A program made the translations under genes and the position numbers. Below, piece after piece: positions 1 through 8,832 of a stretch of DNA of 64,000 bases. Under the pieces are notes generated by a model. That model was not told the origin of the DNA, ran no database searches, and saw only the letters and a program-made list of their open reading frames with translations. The stretch is from Ophiobolus disseminans (lineage: Eukaryota; Ascomycota; Dothideomycetes; Pleosporales; Phaeosphaeriaceae), in NCBI GenBank assembly GCA_010093685.1, contig MU006230.1:604013-668012 (forward strand), written 5' to 3'. Each line of letters opens with the position of its first letter. Position 1 is the stretch's first letter.

Positions 1-692
1 GTATTGCAGCGTGATGTTGTAGCGTCCTAAGAGAATAGACTATCTAATCTGCCTTTTATTAAGCATCCTAGGTTTAGTAAAGTACTCTAGGTTCTTGTGG
101 TTAGTGAGGACAGTAAACTTCTCTATAGTCTAGAGTTCAGAATCCTATTCTTCTAGGCAGCGTATAATAGCTAGCATTTCCTTGTTATGGATTTTATAGT
201 TGCATTTATAGGGGTTGTTCTTGCGTGAAAAGTAGGCACAGGGCCTAAGTATTCTCTTATTATCATACTAAGAGAGGATGCTACCTACAGCATAGCTAGA
301 GGAGTCTGTTTTAACTATTGTTTTCCGGTCTAGATAGAAATGCGCTAGAACAGGCTTGCTAACAAAGACAGCCTTAAGCTTGTTAAAGGCTTCTTGCTCT
401 TGCTGTGTCCAGCGCCAGCTAACGTCCCTAGTAAGCTAGGTAAGGGGTGCTGCAATGTTAGCAAAGTCCTAAATAAAGCGCTAGTAGAAGTTAGCAAATC
501 CTAGGAAACTGCGGACTCCTTTCACTAATGTATGGGCTTTCCAGTTAGTAATAGCTTTAATCTTCTTAGGGTCTATGCACAGTCCATTTTCTGCATCGAT
601 AATGAAACCTAGGTACTTAGTGGTCTTGACCTCAAATTCGCATTTGTTAATGTCTAGTTAAAGGCCAGCATCCTTAAGAGCGTCTAAGTCTG
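1..692 (-). mobile_element. Inverted partial Ty3/gypsy pol fragment (RT end to RNase H)
   Basis: The reverse complement of this stretch matches the plus-strand gypsy copy at about 1426-1677 and then 2201-2639, so it is an inverted partial copy of the reverse transcriptase/RNase H region. It runs off the left edge of the window. It lacks the 518-bp insertion that splits the plus-strand copy and so preserves the empty target site. It carries many in-frame TAG codons. Some are shared with the plus copy and some are not: a TGG kept here is TAG at about 1573 in the other copy. This suggests RIP-type mutation acted on the copies partly independently. No intact coding capacity remains. Confidence 0.85.
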
Positions 693-1677
693 TTAGTGTA
701 TTTGCTGCCTCTATAGCAGATATCTAGAAGGCTTTAGCTCCTAAAGCACAATTAAGCTTAGAGCAGATTAAAGACCTTCTACTACTAAGCTACCACCACT
801 AGCTGCTAGTCTTTGATCTAAACTAAGCTACTAAGCTCTCTCTACACCGCTCTAGAGTAGACTACTATATTAAGCTTATTAAAGAAGATAGAAAGAGTCC
901 GCAAATACTATAGGGCCCTCTCTATAATATGTCTAGAGATAAGTTACTAGTGCTCCGCAAAGAACTTACATTACTGCTAGACAAGGGATTTATTAGAGTT
1001 AGCAGCTCTCCTACTGCAGCCCTAGTTCTCTTTGCAAAGAAACTAGGAGGAGGCCTACGTATATACATTAATTACCGCGCCCTTAATGCTATTACTAAGA
1101 AGAACAGATACCCTCTACCTCTTATCTATAAGATATTAAACAATATCTGCAAGGCTAAGTAGTATACTAAACTAGATGTTATTGCAGCCTTTTACAAGAT
1201 ACGCATTTAAGAAGGAGATAAATAGCTTACTGCTTTCTAGACCCGCTTTAGACTTTATAAATGGCTTGTCACTCCTTTTAGCATAGTTAGCTCTCCTAGC
1301 ACCTTTCAGCGCTATATAAATTGGGTTTTACGCCGCTTCCTAGATAACTTTATATCTGCTTACCTAGATAATGTTCTAATATACACTAATAGCTTACTTT
1401 AAGAACACCGCATCTATGTTAACAAAGTCCTAGACGCTCTTAAGGATGCTAGCCTTTAACTAGACATTAACAAATGCGAATTTGAGGTCAAGACTACTAA
1501 GTATCTAGGGTTTATTATTAATGCAGAAAATAGACTATGCATAGACTCTAAGAAGATTAAAGCTATTACTAACTAGAAAGCCCCTATATTAGTGAAAGGA
1601 GTCCGTAGTTTCCTAGGATTTGCTAACTTCTACCGGCGCTTTATTTAGGACTTTGCTAATATTGCAGCACCTCTTAC

Positions 1678-1869
1678 TGTAATAGGTTAGACCTATGCAG
1701 GACCTACTAGTAGGTTTAAGAGCGGCGTAGTCACGCCTTACATATCTTCATGCTGTATAAATATCGACTATGCAAGTTGAACACCGTTGATTTAACTTGT
1801 GCCTGCCTTTTAGCTAGGGCTAGTGCATGTAGTCGTGCCTATTTCCTTTTTAAGGTTTAACCCCTTACA
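1678..1869 (+). repeat. Left LTR of the TRIM-like element
   Basis: 192-bp direct repeat beginning TGTAATAGG and ending CCCCTTACA. It is the more AT-shifted of the pair at its 5' end (TGTAATAGG against TGTGATGGG in the right copy). Confidence 0.88.
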
Positions 1870-2003
1870 TTTTGAATTAACACCCTAAGGTCTAAAGTTC
1901 GATTCTAGCTCTAGCTAGTCGCTTTAGCTTACACCGTCGAGAGACTTATAGAGGCAAGTAGTATTTTTACGTACCCTGCTAGCGCGAGCTAAGTAAGAGG
2001 TAA

Positions 2004-2195
2004 TGTGATGGGTTAGACCTATGCAGGACCTACTAGTAGGTTTAAGAGCGGCGCAGTCACGCCTTACATATCTTTATGCTATATAAATATCGACTATGCA
2101 AGTTAAACACCGTTAATTTAACTTGTGCCTGCCTTTTAGCCGGGGCTAGTGCATGTAGTCGTGCCTATTTCCTTTTTAAGGTTCAACCCCTTACA
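2004..2195 (+). repeat. Right LTR of the TRIM-like element
   Basis: 192-bp partner of the left repeat, same length with no indels by my alignment. It is followed directly by the CTTAC target duplication and then by resumed gypsy sequence. Confidence 0.88.
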
Positions 2196-4436
2196 CTTAC
2201 CTAGCTTACTAGGGACGTTAGCTAGCGCTGGACACAGCAAGAGTAAGAAGCCTTTAACAAGCTTAAGGCTGTCTTTGTTAGCGAGCCTGTCCTAGCGCAT
2301 TTCTATCTAGACCGGAAAACAGTAGTTAAAACAGACTTATCTAGCTATGCTGTAGGTAGCATCCTCTCTTAGTATGATGACAAGGGAATACTTAGGCCCT
2401 GCGCCTACTTTTCACGCAAGAACAACCCCTATAAATGCAACTATAAAATCTATAACAAGGAAATGCTAGCTATTATACGCTGCCTAGAAGAATAGGATTC
2501 TAAACTCTAGACTGTAGAGAAGTTTACTGTCCTCACTAACCACAAGAACCTAGAGTACTTTACTAAACCTAGGATGCTTAATAAAAGGCAGATTAGATAG
2601 TCTATTCTCTTAGGACGCTACAACATCACGCTGCAATACTAGCCTAGGAAACTAAATAAGAGAGCAGATGCTCTTTTAAGAAGAGAATAAGACCTGCCTG
2701 CAGATGCAGAAGATACACGCCTTAAGCACTAGTATTAACAGCTTCTAAAGCCTACTACTACTAAAGAAGAGATAGAGGACTCTACAGATGCTGTTATTTC
2801 CTTCACTAGCATAATTCTGCTAACTTATACCTTTCCTGCCTAGATTAAACCTATAGAGCCTGCTACTCTAGAGCAACTCTAGAAACAAGGTGTAAAGGAA
2901 GATTAGACCTATTGCACAGCACGCTAGTCTGTCCTAGATAGAGAACGACGCTTTCTAGTACACCTAGGACTAAAGGCCTTAATAGCAGAATGCTATGTTG
3001 AAGGCAACACGCTTCTACACTACCGCAACTAGAAATAGGTTCCTGCTCTTAAACTACTGCGCACAAGACTTATCTATAAAACTTATGCTTTACTAGCTAC
3101 TAGTTACCTAGAAAGGGAAGGGATATACAAGATCCTAGCAAGAGACTACTTCTAGCCTCGTATGTCTGATAATATACGCCGCTTTGTTAGAAACTACGAC
3201 ACCTGTAGACGTGTTAAACTATAGCGAGATAGGCTACAAGGGTTTCTAAAACCACTCCCTCTTCCTAAGAGGATCTAGAAAGAAATCTCTATAGACTTTA
3301 TTAAAGAACTTCTAGAAAGCAATAGCTGTACAACACTTCTTGTGGTTATAGACTAGCTTAGTAAAGATGTAGTTCTTATTCCCTTAAAAAGATACTACAG
3401 CAGAAACACTTACTGCTAACTTCCTGCGCTATATAGTTGCCTATTATTAGCTGCCTAATGCTATTGTGTCAGACCGTAGTACCTAATTCACTAGCTATTT
3501 CTAGGCCATCCTGACAAAGATAATAAACATTTCCCGCTAGTTATCTATAGCATAGCACCCGCAGACTAATAGGTCTACTAAGCGCATAAACAGCACTATT
3601 TAAGCCTATCTACGTGCTTACATTAACTAGGCACAAACTAATTAGGTAGACCTCCTTCTAATAGCCTTAATTGCTATTAAGGGACGTGAAGCAAGGTTAA
3701 CAAGAGTCTCCCTCTTCTTTCTACAACATAGCTATAATGTTAACCCTATCTAACTAAACATCTTCTAAGGACTAGATCTAGAAGAATTAGAAGTACGTGT
3801 GCTGCTTGATTATAATAAGGCAAAGGCTATTGTTAAAAAGCTTAAGCAAGCCTTTAACATAGCGCAGACTACAATAGCTAAGGCATAACAAGAATAGGAG
3901 TATTAGGCAAACTTGGAAAGATATAAGCAGCCTAACCTCAGAGTTAATAACAAGGTCTAGCTTTCTTACCGGAAACAGCTCTCTAATAGCCGCCTAAACC
4001 GAAAGCTAGACTAGAAGAATGCTAAGTATACAGTCATTAAGGTGATTAACTCTCACTTAGTTAGACTAAATACACTACCTAGGATTAACAGTGTTTTCTA
4101 TATAGACCGCCTAAGACTAGCTTCCTTAGATCCCTTCCCTAGTCAGCTAAATAATAATACACAACTAGAGCCTGTTCTTGTTAATAGAGATTTAGAGTTA
4201 GAAGTTGAACAGATTATAGCTAAGGTTAGCTACAGGAACCGGCTATTCTTTGAGGTTAAATGGACTGGATATGCCCTTATAACTTTTAAGCTAGCAGAAA
4301 ATCTGCAGCACAATATTGCCTTAGATGAATAGGAAGTCTTTACTGCTCGATTCCGCAATCAACACTCTAAACTGCTTCTAGCTGGATTTAGAAGAGGTAA
4401 TAAAGGACAGTACCTAAGACACAACACTACCCTACA

Positions 4437-4811
4437 TAGGCTGGTAAATTGGGTCTCTACATCGGGTAGCTAAAACCGCAATATCTCTACGAGTACTCAA
4501 CCAAATTAAATGATCTATAGTCTGTTTTGTAGCCCTAGTGCAGATCTATAATCTTGTTATATAGCGTTTTGTTGTACATCCAATACCGCAAAAGCTATTT
4601 GGGTTCGGAGTTTTATGTGGAGACCCAATGTTTTAGATTTGGGTACCTAAATAACTTTTGCAGTGCTAGATTTATCACAAAACATTTTATAGCGGAATTA
4701 TAGAGCTACATTAGGGCTAAAAAATTACTATAGATTGTCTAATTTGGTTGGGTACTCGTAGAGATATTGCGGTTTTAGCTTCCCGATGTAGAGACCCAAT
4801 TTACCAGCCTA
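4437..4811. mobile_element. hAT-like MITE, 375 bp, near-complete inverted repeat
   Basis: The element begins TAGGCTGGTAAATTGGG and ends with the reverse complement. The two halves pair with each other for most of their length, at roughly 180 bp per arm with mismatches, so it can fold into one long hairpin. It is flanked by a perfect 8-bp direct repeat, ACCCTACA, at 4429-4436 and 4812-4819. An 8-bp duplication with a TAGG-type terminus fits the hAT superfamily. There is no open reading frame of note, so it is non-autonomous. It sits between the gypsy chromodomain region and the polypurine tract, so it inserted into the retrotransposon. Confidence 0.88.
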
Positions 4812-4839
4812 ACCCTACAAGACCAGAGAGGGGGGGTAA

Positions 4840-5118
4840 TATAAGAGGTTAGACCTCTGCTATCCTTAGTGGAGTCACTTTAGTTCAATAGAACAACATA
4901 GAACATTATAGAATGTCCTAGAATGTTATGGAATGTCTGGGAACTAGCTAGAACAAGATATATTCTTCTAGCAGCTGACAAATGCTGAGGTATGTAGAAA
5001 CTTCCAGAAGCCAGCAGTCTGCTATAAAGTCAGCCTGCTCTCTGGCTCTAGATAGACTCTATCGAATTCATCACGGTTAAACCTAGCCTTTCTGCAGTCT
5101 TCTGCCTGGCCCCTTACA
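4840..5118 (+). repeat. 3' LTR of the gypsy element
   Basis: It starts right after the G-rich polypurine tract with TATAAGAGG, probably TGTAAGAGG with a TG-to-TA change, and ends CCCCTTACA. It is about 279 bp long and clearly related to the solo LTR at 5249-5686, which has the undamaged TGTAAGAGG start. No 5' LTR lies in the window. Confidence 0.85.
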
Positions 5119-5248
5119 GCAGCATGTGCGTTAGAGGTAGAGCGCAACTTTTAATTGGATTAGCTAGGTGACATGCTAAATACTCTTCTGTTAAGTATTA
5201 TAATAGTAGAAATTAAGCTTATATCTCTTAGTAAGGGTCTTGTAGTAG

Positions 5249-5686
5249 TGTAAGAGGTTAGACCTCTGCTGTCCTTAGTGTCAGGACGCAGGTCCGCACC
5301 CACTACGCCATGCAACCAAAAAGGTAAGTATGATCAATGAACATTGATCATGGTGTGCGGAACAGTATATATCGTACAGGCCATGTCACGCGAGGCTACG
5401 CCTCGTTCGCGCACGCCTGACACTTAGTGGATACACTTCGGTTCATTAGAACATTATAGAATGTCCTAGGACGTTATGGAATGTCCTAGAACGTCATGGA
5501 ATGTCCTAGAACTAGCTAGAACAAGATATGTTCTTCTAGCAGCTAATAAATGCTGATGTATGTAGAAACTTCCAGAAGCTAGCAGTCTGCTATAAAGTCA
5601 GCCTGCTCTCTGGCTCTAGATAGACTCCATCGAATTCATCTCTGTTCAACCTAGCCTTCCTGCTGTCTTCAGCCTAGCCCCTTACA
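5249..5686 (+). repeat. Solo LTR of the same gypsy family, interrupted by a small MITE
   Basis: The sequence from TGTAAGAGG to CCCCTTACA matches the 3' LTR at 4840-5118 apart from a 149-bp insertion (element plus target duplication). It is flanked by the 5-bp direct repeat AGTAG (5244-5248 and 5687-5691). There is no internal region on either side, so it is a solo LTR left by recombination. The 130 bp between the two LTRs (5119-5248) is AT-rich and I do not recognise it. Confidence 0.88.
5279..5422. mobile_element. GC-rich 144-bp MITE inside the solo LTR
   Basis: Its ends are TGTCAGG...CCTGACA and its flanks are the 5-bp duplication CTTAG (5274-5278 and 5423-5427). The uninterrupted target is visible in the sister LTR near 4864. 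Two perfect internal hairpins are present: TGATCAATG/CATTGATCA around 5332-5351 and CGAGGC/GCCTCG around 5390-5404. Unlike its surroundings it is GC-rich and keeps its CpA, TpG and CpG dinucleotides, so it is probably younger than the RIP damage. It has no coding capacity. The superfamily is not clear from a 5-bp duplication and a TGTCAGG terminus. Confidence 0.82.
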
Positions 5687-5777
5687 AGTAGTCTATATTC
5701 TCCTTGTAGGCTTTCTAGCCTTGAATTGATAACATAGATAGGCGTGTTGCCTCCGTAATTCTAGCTGCAGCACTGTA

Positions 5778-7871
5778 CTAGGATATGCTGTGTCGCACGC
5801 GATTCATATCAGCAGCGACATCAGCCAAGTCTTTTTTCTCCAAAACACTGTTAATATAGTCAGAGCCAGCACATCCTCGCCGAATGTATTGGCAAGTGGT
5901 CCCGTAAGAGGGGTACCCTTTGAGATCGTTGTCGATTGCAGTGTTTGCCTCTGGGTATTGCCGATCCCTACACAGCACCACATAGCTCATGAAAACTCTC
6001 CGCAACGAGATCTTCTCCCAGTCTATGTCTATTGCTGTGATACTTGTCATTCTGTACATGGCATCGATCCTACGCATTCGATGAGAGAGGGCGTTCATCC
6101 AACTTTGGAAAATGTAACGTGCTGATCTTGGGGAGGCTGGGAATGTGGTGTCCCAGATGTCCTCGTTGGATATCAATGTCCTCCAAAAGTGGTCTTGTGG
6201 AAGCCTTTGAGCGCACCTCAGCATCGAGAGTGACTGATCGAAACGAAAAACGTCTTTCCAGTCGATGGATGGCAGCTTTGATGGCTCGTGTTTCTCAGTA
6301 ATATCAGGCGATCGCAATGGATTGCGCTTTTCGACTTCCGCAATAATGCATTGATGATAACCAGATACGATAAGAGTACGAGACAATGTGTCCTTGATTG
6401 GAGAGTTGTAGAGACTTTTCTTGCTGGCATTGAAGTAACCGGGAGGATTCCCAGCAAAGGGAAAACTGCTACCAGGGTCTAAGGGCTTCATAACCTGACG
6501 CGTGGTATAATCCGGTACCCAAGTAGGTAGATCTTTCACACCGCCCATCAATTTGAGCTCAGAAAATGATAGAATGCTCAATGTTTTTGTGGACTTGATC
6601 ATTGCCCAGGTCGTCTGCACAAATGTATCAGCAGTTGGGCGATTATAGTCGATTGATAATCCCTCCCAACTGGATGCTGGTACCAGTCCAAGGAAGGCGT
6701 AAATATGGTCTGCTGGGTGGGAGCTGTTTGAATGCGACAACGTCCCTAACATCCGTTGGAGCGGAAAGGTCAACTTCGAGAATGTCCATCGTTGCCGACT
6801 GATCTCCCTCTGTATGTAGCTTATGTCTCTAAGACAAATGAGCGGGAAGAAGAACGAGTCTTTCACATCATAAAGTATGGTCACCGATTGGCCTGGTGGA
6901 CAGTCTCCCAGAAGGCCGTCGTATTTTAGCCGAGCTATCGTTGACTCGTTATGTGCTTTGCGAGTCTCCATTTTTGTCAGGATCATCGCCCAGTCCGATT
7001 CCATCAAAAAGAATGATGATTCCGACCAAAGGGACCAAACATTCATCCAATCTCCGCAGACCACAATAGAGCCCTTGGCGAGTGCAAACTCCTGAACTGT
7101 CCAGGCCCGTGAAAACCATGTACGTCGGTACATGGAGAGAACGGCTTGCCATTGACGCGGACCCAGGCGTGGCAAACGGAGTTTGGCAAGCAGCGGAGAG
7201 TTACCTGGTCGCCCAATCAGTCTCGATCTTGACTCTTTTGGGATTTTATGGGCTCTCAGTGCATGAGCTGCCGTAGCGAATGAGATCATGGTCGTCAACC
7301 CCTCTTGCGTCAGCTCATCTGCGGCTCCAAGCCATATCAGTGCTTTCCCAGCTTGTCTGTAAACACGATCCATGATCCGTACTTGACAATTCTTGTCCTT
7401 CGTCGAATGCTGGTTGATGCAAATCGCGTCAACCCAGATGTAGCGCACGTGTTTCGAGGAAACATTGAACACTCGCACACCCTCCCAACCGGCACATACG
7501 GCTTGCTGGAACGTCTGAAACCATTTGAGGAACTCATAACAATTTGCTGAAACCTCTAGGACACAATTTTCACAATTGACTGGATACTTGGCAAGCATTG
7601 CGATTCGATCTGCCTCGACATCTTCTCCAGACGGCAGTATTCCGCGCGGATTACCCCAAGTATACGATAGTACACTATACACTGGGAGGTCATCCAGGTT
7701 GACAATCTTGAATGAGAGTCGAAAAGGTTGTCCAGGCGCAACCTCAAGGAGTCGTATCGAGGTAGGTGTTGGCATGGGTAAATACGGCCCAACATGCTCA
7801 CTCCAACCGAATGCAAGCGCCATGTCGCACTCAAGCTCTCGGAGCTCCTTTGCGGTAGCACTTTCTTCCAT
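5778..7871 (-). CDS. HET-domain (heterokaryon incompatibility-type) protein
   Basis: Single-exon gene of 697 aa. The start is the ATG at 7871; the frame stays open further upstream, but only to a GTG. The HET domain is clear: YSVLSYTWG at about residues 65-73, IWVDAICINQ at 145-154, RIMDRVYRQAGKALIWLG from about 165, and WFSRAWTVQE at about 252-261. A LPTWVPDY-type segment lies in the C-terminal half, as in many HET proteins. The family is linked to non-self recognition and programmed cell death in filamentous ascomycetes, but most members, probably including this one, have no known specific role. No NACHT, ankyrin or WD module is fused to it. The stop lies only about 90 bp from the transposon pile, a common setting for fast-evolving HET genes. 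Confidence 0.9.
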   Translation of the reverse strand: MEESATAKELRELECDMALAFGWSEHVGPYLPMPTPTSIRLLEVAPGQPFRLSFKIVNLDDLPVYSVLSYTWGNPRGILPSGEDVEADRIAMLAKYPVNCENCVLEVSANCYEFLKWFQTFQQAVCAGWEGVRVFNVSSKHVRYIWVDAICINQHSTKDKNCQVRIMDRVYRQAGKALIWLGAADELTQEGLTTMISFATAAHALRAHKIPKESRSRLIGRPGNSPLLAKLRLPRLGPRQWQAVLSMYRRTWFSRAWTVQEFALAKGSIVVCGDWMNVWSLWSESSFFLMESDWAMILTKMETRKAHNESTIARLKYDGLLGDCPPGQSVTILYDVKDSFFFPLICLRDISYIQREISRQRWTFSKLTFPLQRMLGTLSHSNSSHPADHIYAFLGLVPASSWEGLSIDYNRPTADTFVQTTWAMIKSTKTLSILSFSELKLMGGVKDLPTWVPDYTTRQVMKPLDPGSSFPFAGNPPGYFNASKKSLYNSPIKDTLSRTLIVSGYHQCIIAEVEKRNPLRSPDITEKHEPSKLPSIDWKDVFRFDQSLSMLRCAQRLPQDHFWRTLISNEDIWDTTFPASPRSARYIFQSWMNALSHRMRRIDAMYRMTSITAIDIDWEKISLRRVFMSYVVLCRDRQYPEANTAIDNDLKGYPSYGTTCQYIRRGCAGSDYINSVLEKKDLADVAADMNRVRHSIS

Positions 7872-8832
7872 GACGAAACTCAGAGTCGGAGAACAGGATA
7901 AGGTCGTAGAAGTTGCAATGTCGGAAAACAAAAAGCAAGGTAAATGGAGGGGCACCACTGGAGGGCTGGTTTCGCCCCTGTCTTCTTATTCTCAGCCTTG
8001 CCAGCCGACCCTGCTGACTTTTGTCGTAGCGCCCCACAAGCTGCAGCCTGAACCAAAGCGAGCGCAATATATGACTGATTGATTACTCTATTTATTTAAC
8101 GCCTTCTGGAGACCTCCAGAAAGGTATGAAGGCGGAAGACGCCCTGGTCTCCTGATAAATACCTGCCTGAGCGCCATACATGCAACCAGTGAACGGCTAC
8201 AAAGCCTCTCGCTTTTGATGCAGCATGAGCTCCTATCGTCGTCTAATGCCTGCGTCTTGGTCAGCAAGCCCCTCATACCTACTTGCAACCTCTAGCACGC
8301 ACGAAAAGCGGATATTCGATCATTAATTGCCCGGCTCCGAACCTCCCACTCGCAAGGCTAGAATGGTGCATCAGCATCGACGATTTGACTTCACGCCCCA
8401 CACCGAATTTATACAGGAAACAGACCCATCAACGTGATGCGTCAAAACCGGTGAACGACCTGATTCGACATGTGGCTGCATCAACCGAGAGGCGCGGAGA
8501 AGACATTGACCTATGGGATATATTTACCTGTCCCTGAAGGCACATGCAAGAGTAAGACAGTACTTTTGTGCCGTCATGGAAAAAAATTGAAGACGAGACT
8601 GAGATCAAGAAGCTCGAATCGTGAATAAGAACCCAGAGAGAAAGGAGAAAGGACAGAGAAAGGAAGACAAATGGAGACAAGAATCATATGCAAGCTCGCG
8701 CGAGCGAAATGCGTGGTTGTTACTTTACGATAACACATCAGTAACTCACCACCCCAATCAAAATGCTGGATACATTCACTACTCCAAAATATGCCGCTAA
8801 ATCCAACCCTCCCCCACCCATCCCTTCCCTCT
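7872..8832. other. Intergenic: HET promoter and AFG1 3' flank
   Basis: No supported gene. An inverted repeat, TTCTGGA/TCCAGAA, lies near 8103-8120. Short open stretches here have no codon signature or domain. The sequence just upstream of the HET ATG is pyrimidine- and purine-patterned, as in a fungal promoter. Confidence 0.6.

Larger units (their letters stand above)
1678..2195 (+). mobile_element. TRIM-like non-autonomous LTR element, 518 bp
   Basis: Two 192-bp direct repeats (1678-1869 and 2004-2195) flank a 134-bp internal region that has no open frame. The ends are TGT...ACA, and the element is bounded by the 5-bp duplication CTTAC (1673-1677 and 2196-2200). The empty site is preserved in the inverted gypsy copy at 1-692, where the flanks are continuous. 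These are the hallmarks of a terminal-repeat retrotransposon in miniature. A short purine-rich stretch precedes the right LTR. I do not see a clear tRNA primer-binding site after the left LTR. The two LTRs differ at 10 positions by my alignment. All ten are transitions and most are CpA/TpG to TpA, so RIP probably acted after insertion. Orientation is arbitrary. Confidence 0.88.
740..4400 (+). pseudogene. gypsy pol remnant: RT, RNase H, integrase, chromodomain
   Basis: Recognisable blocks survive between stop codons. The RT N-terminal block is open at 929-1162, with motifs such as LLDKGFIRVSSSP and YRALNAITKKNRYPLP. The RNase H region is at about 2260-2640. The integrase zinc-finger-like and catalytic-core region is at about 3150-3620, with SIDFI and HPQT-type motifs. 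A chromodomain is open at 4042-4332, with the FFEVKWTGY core. Nearly all breaks are TAG, at positions where the family has Trp or Gln. The reading frame is also split by the 1678-2195 insertion. Transposition by this copy is not possible. The surviving blocks resemble fungal gypsy polyproteins; no subfamily is assigned. Confidence 0.88.
693..5118 (+). mobile_element. Ty3/gypsy (chromovirus-type) LTR retrotransposon, 5'-truncated, RIP-degraded and nested
   Basis: The plus-strand body has pol domains in the order reverse transcriptase, RNase H, integrase, chromodomain, followed by a G-rich polypurine tract (4831-4836) and an LTR (4840-5118). That order with integrase after RNase H is typical of Ty3/gypsy, and the terminal chromodomain of chromoviruses. 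The 5' part (LTR, gag, protease) is missing, replaced by the inverted fragment at 1-692. The body is interrupted by a TRIM-like element (1678-2195) and a hAT-like MITE (4437-4811). The base pattern is extreme, with CTAG and TAG everywhere. Trp TGG and Gln CAG codons are systematically TAG, as expected from CpA-to-TpA change on either strand. Confidence 0.9.

Noticed and set aside
1870..2003. tRNA-like B box (GTTCGATTC) inside the TRIM interior
   Set aside because: No A box or pairing T-stem could be found, so a chance match is as likely.
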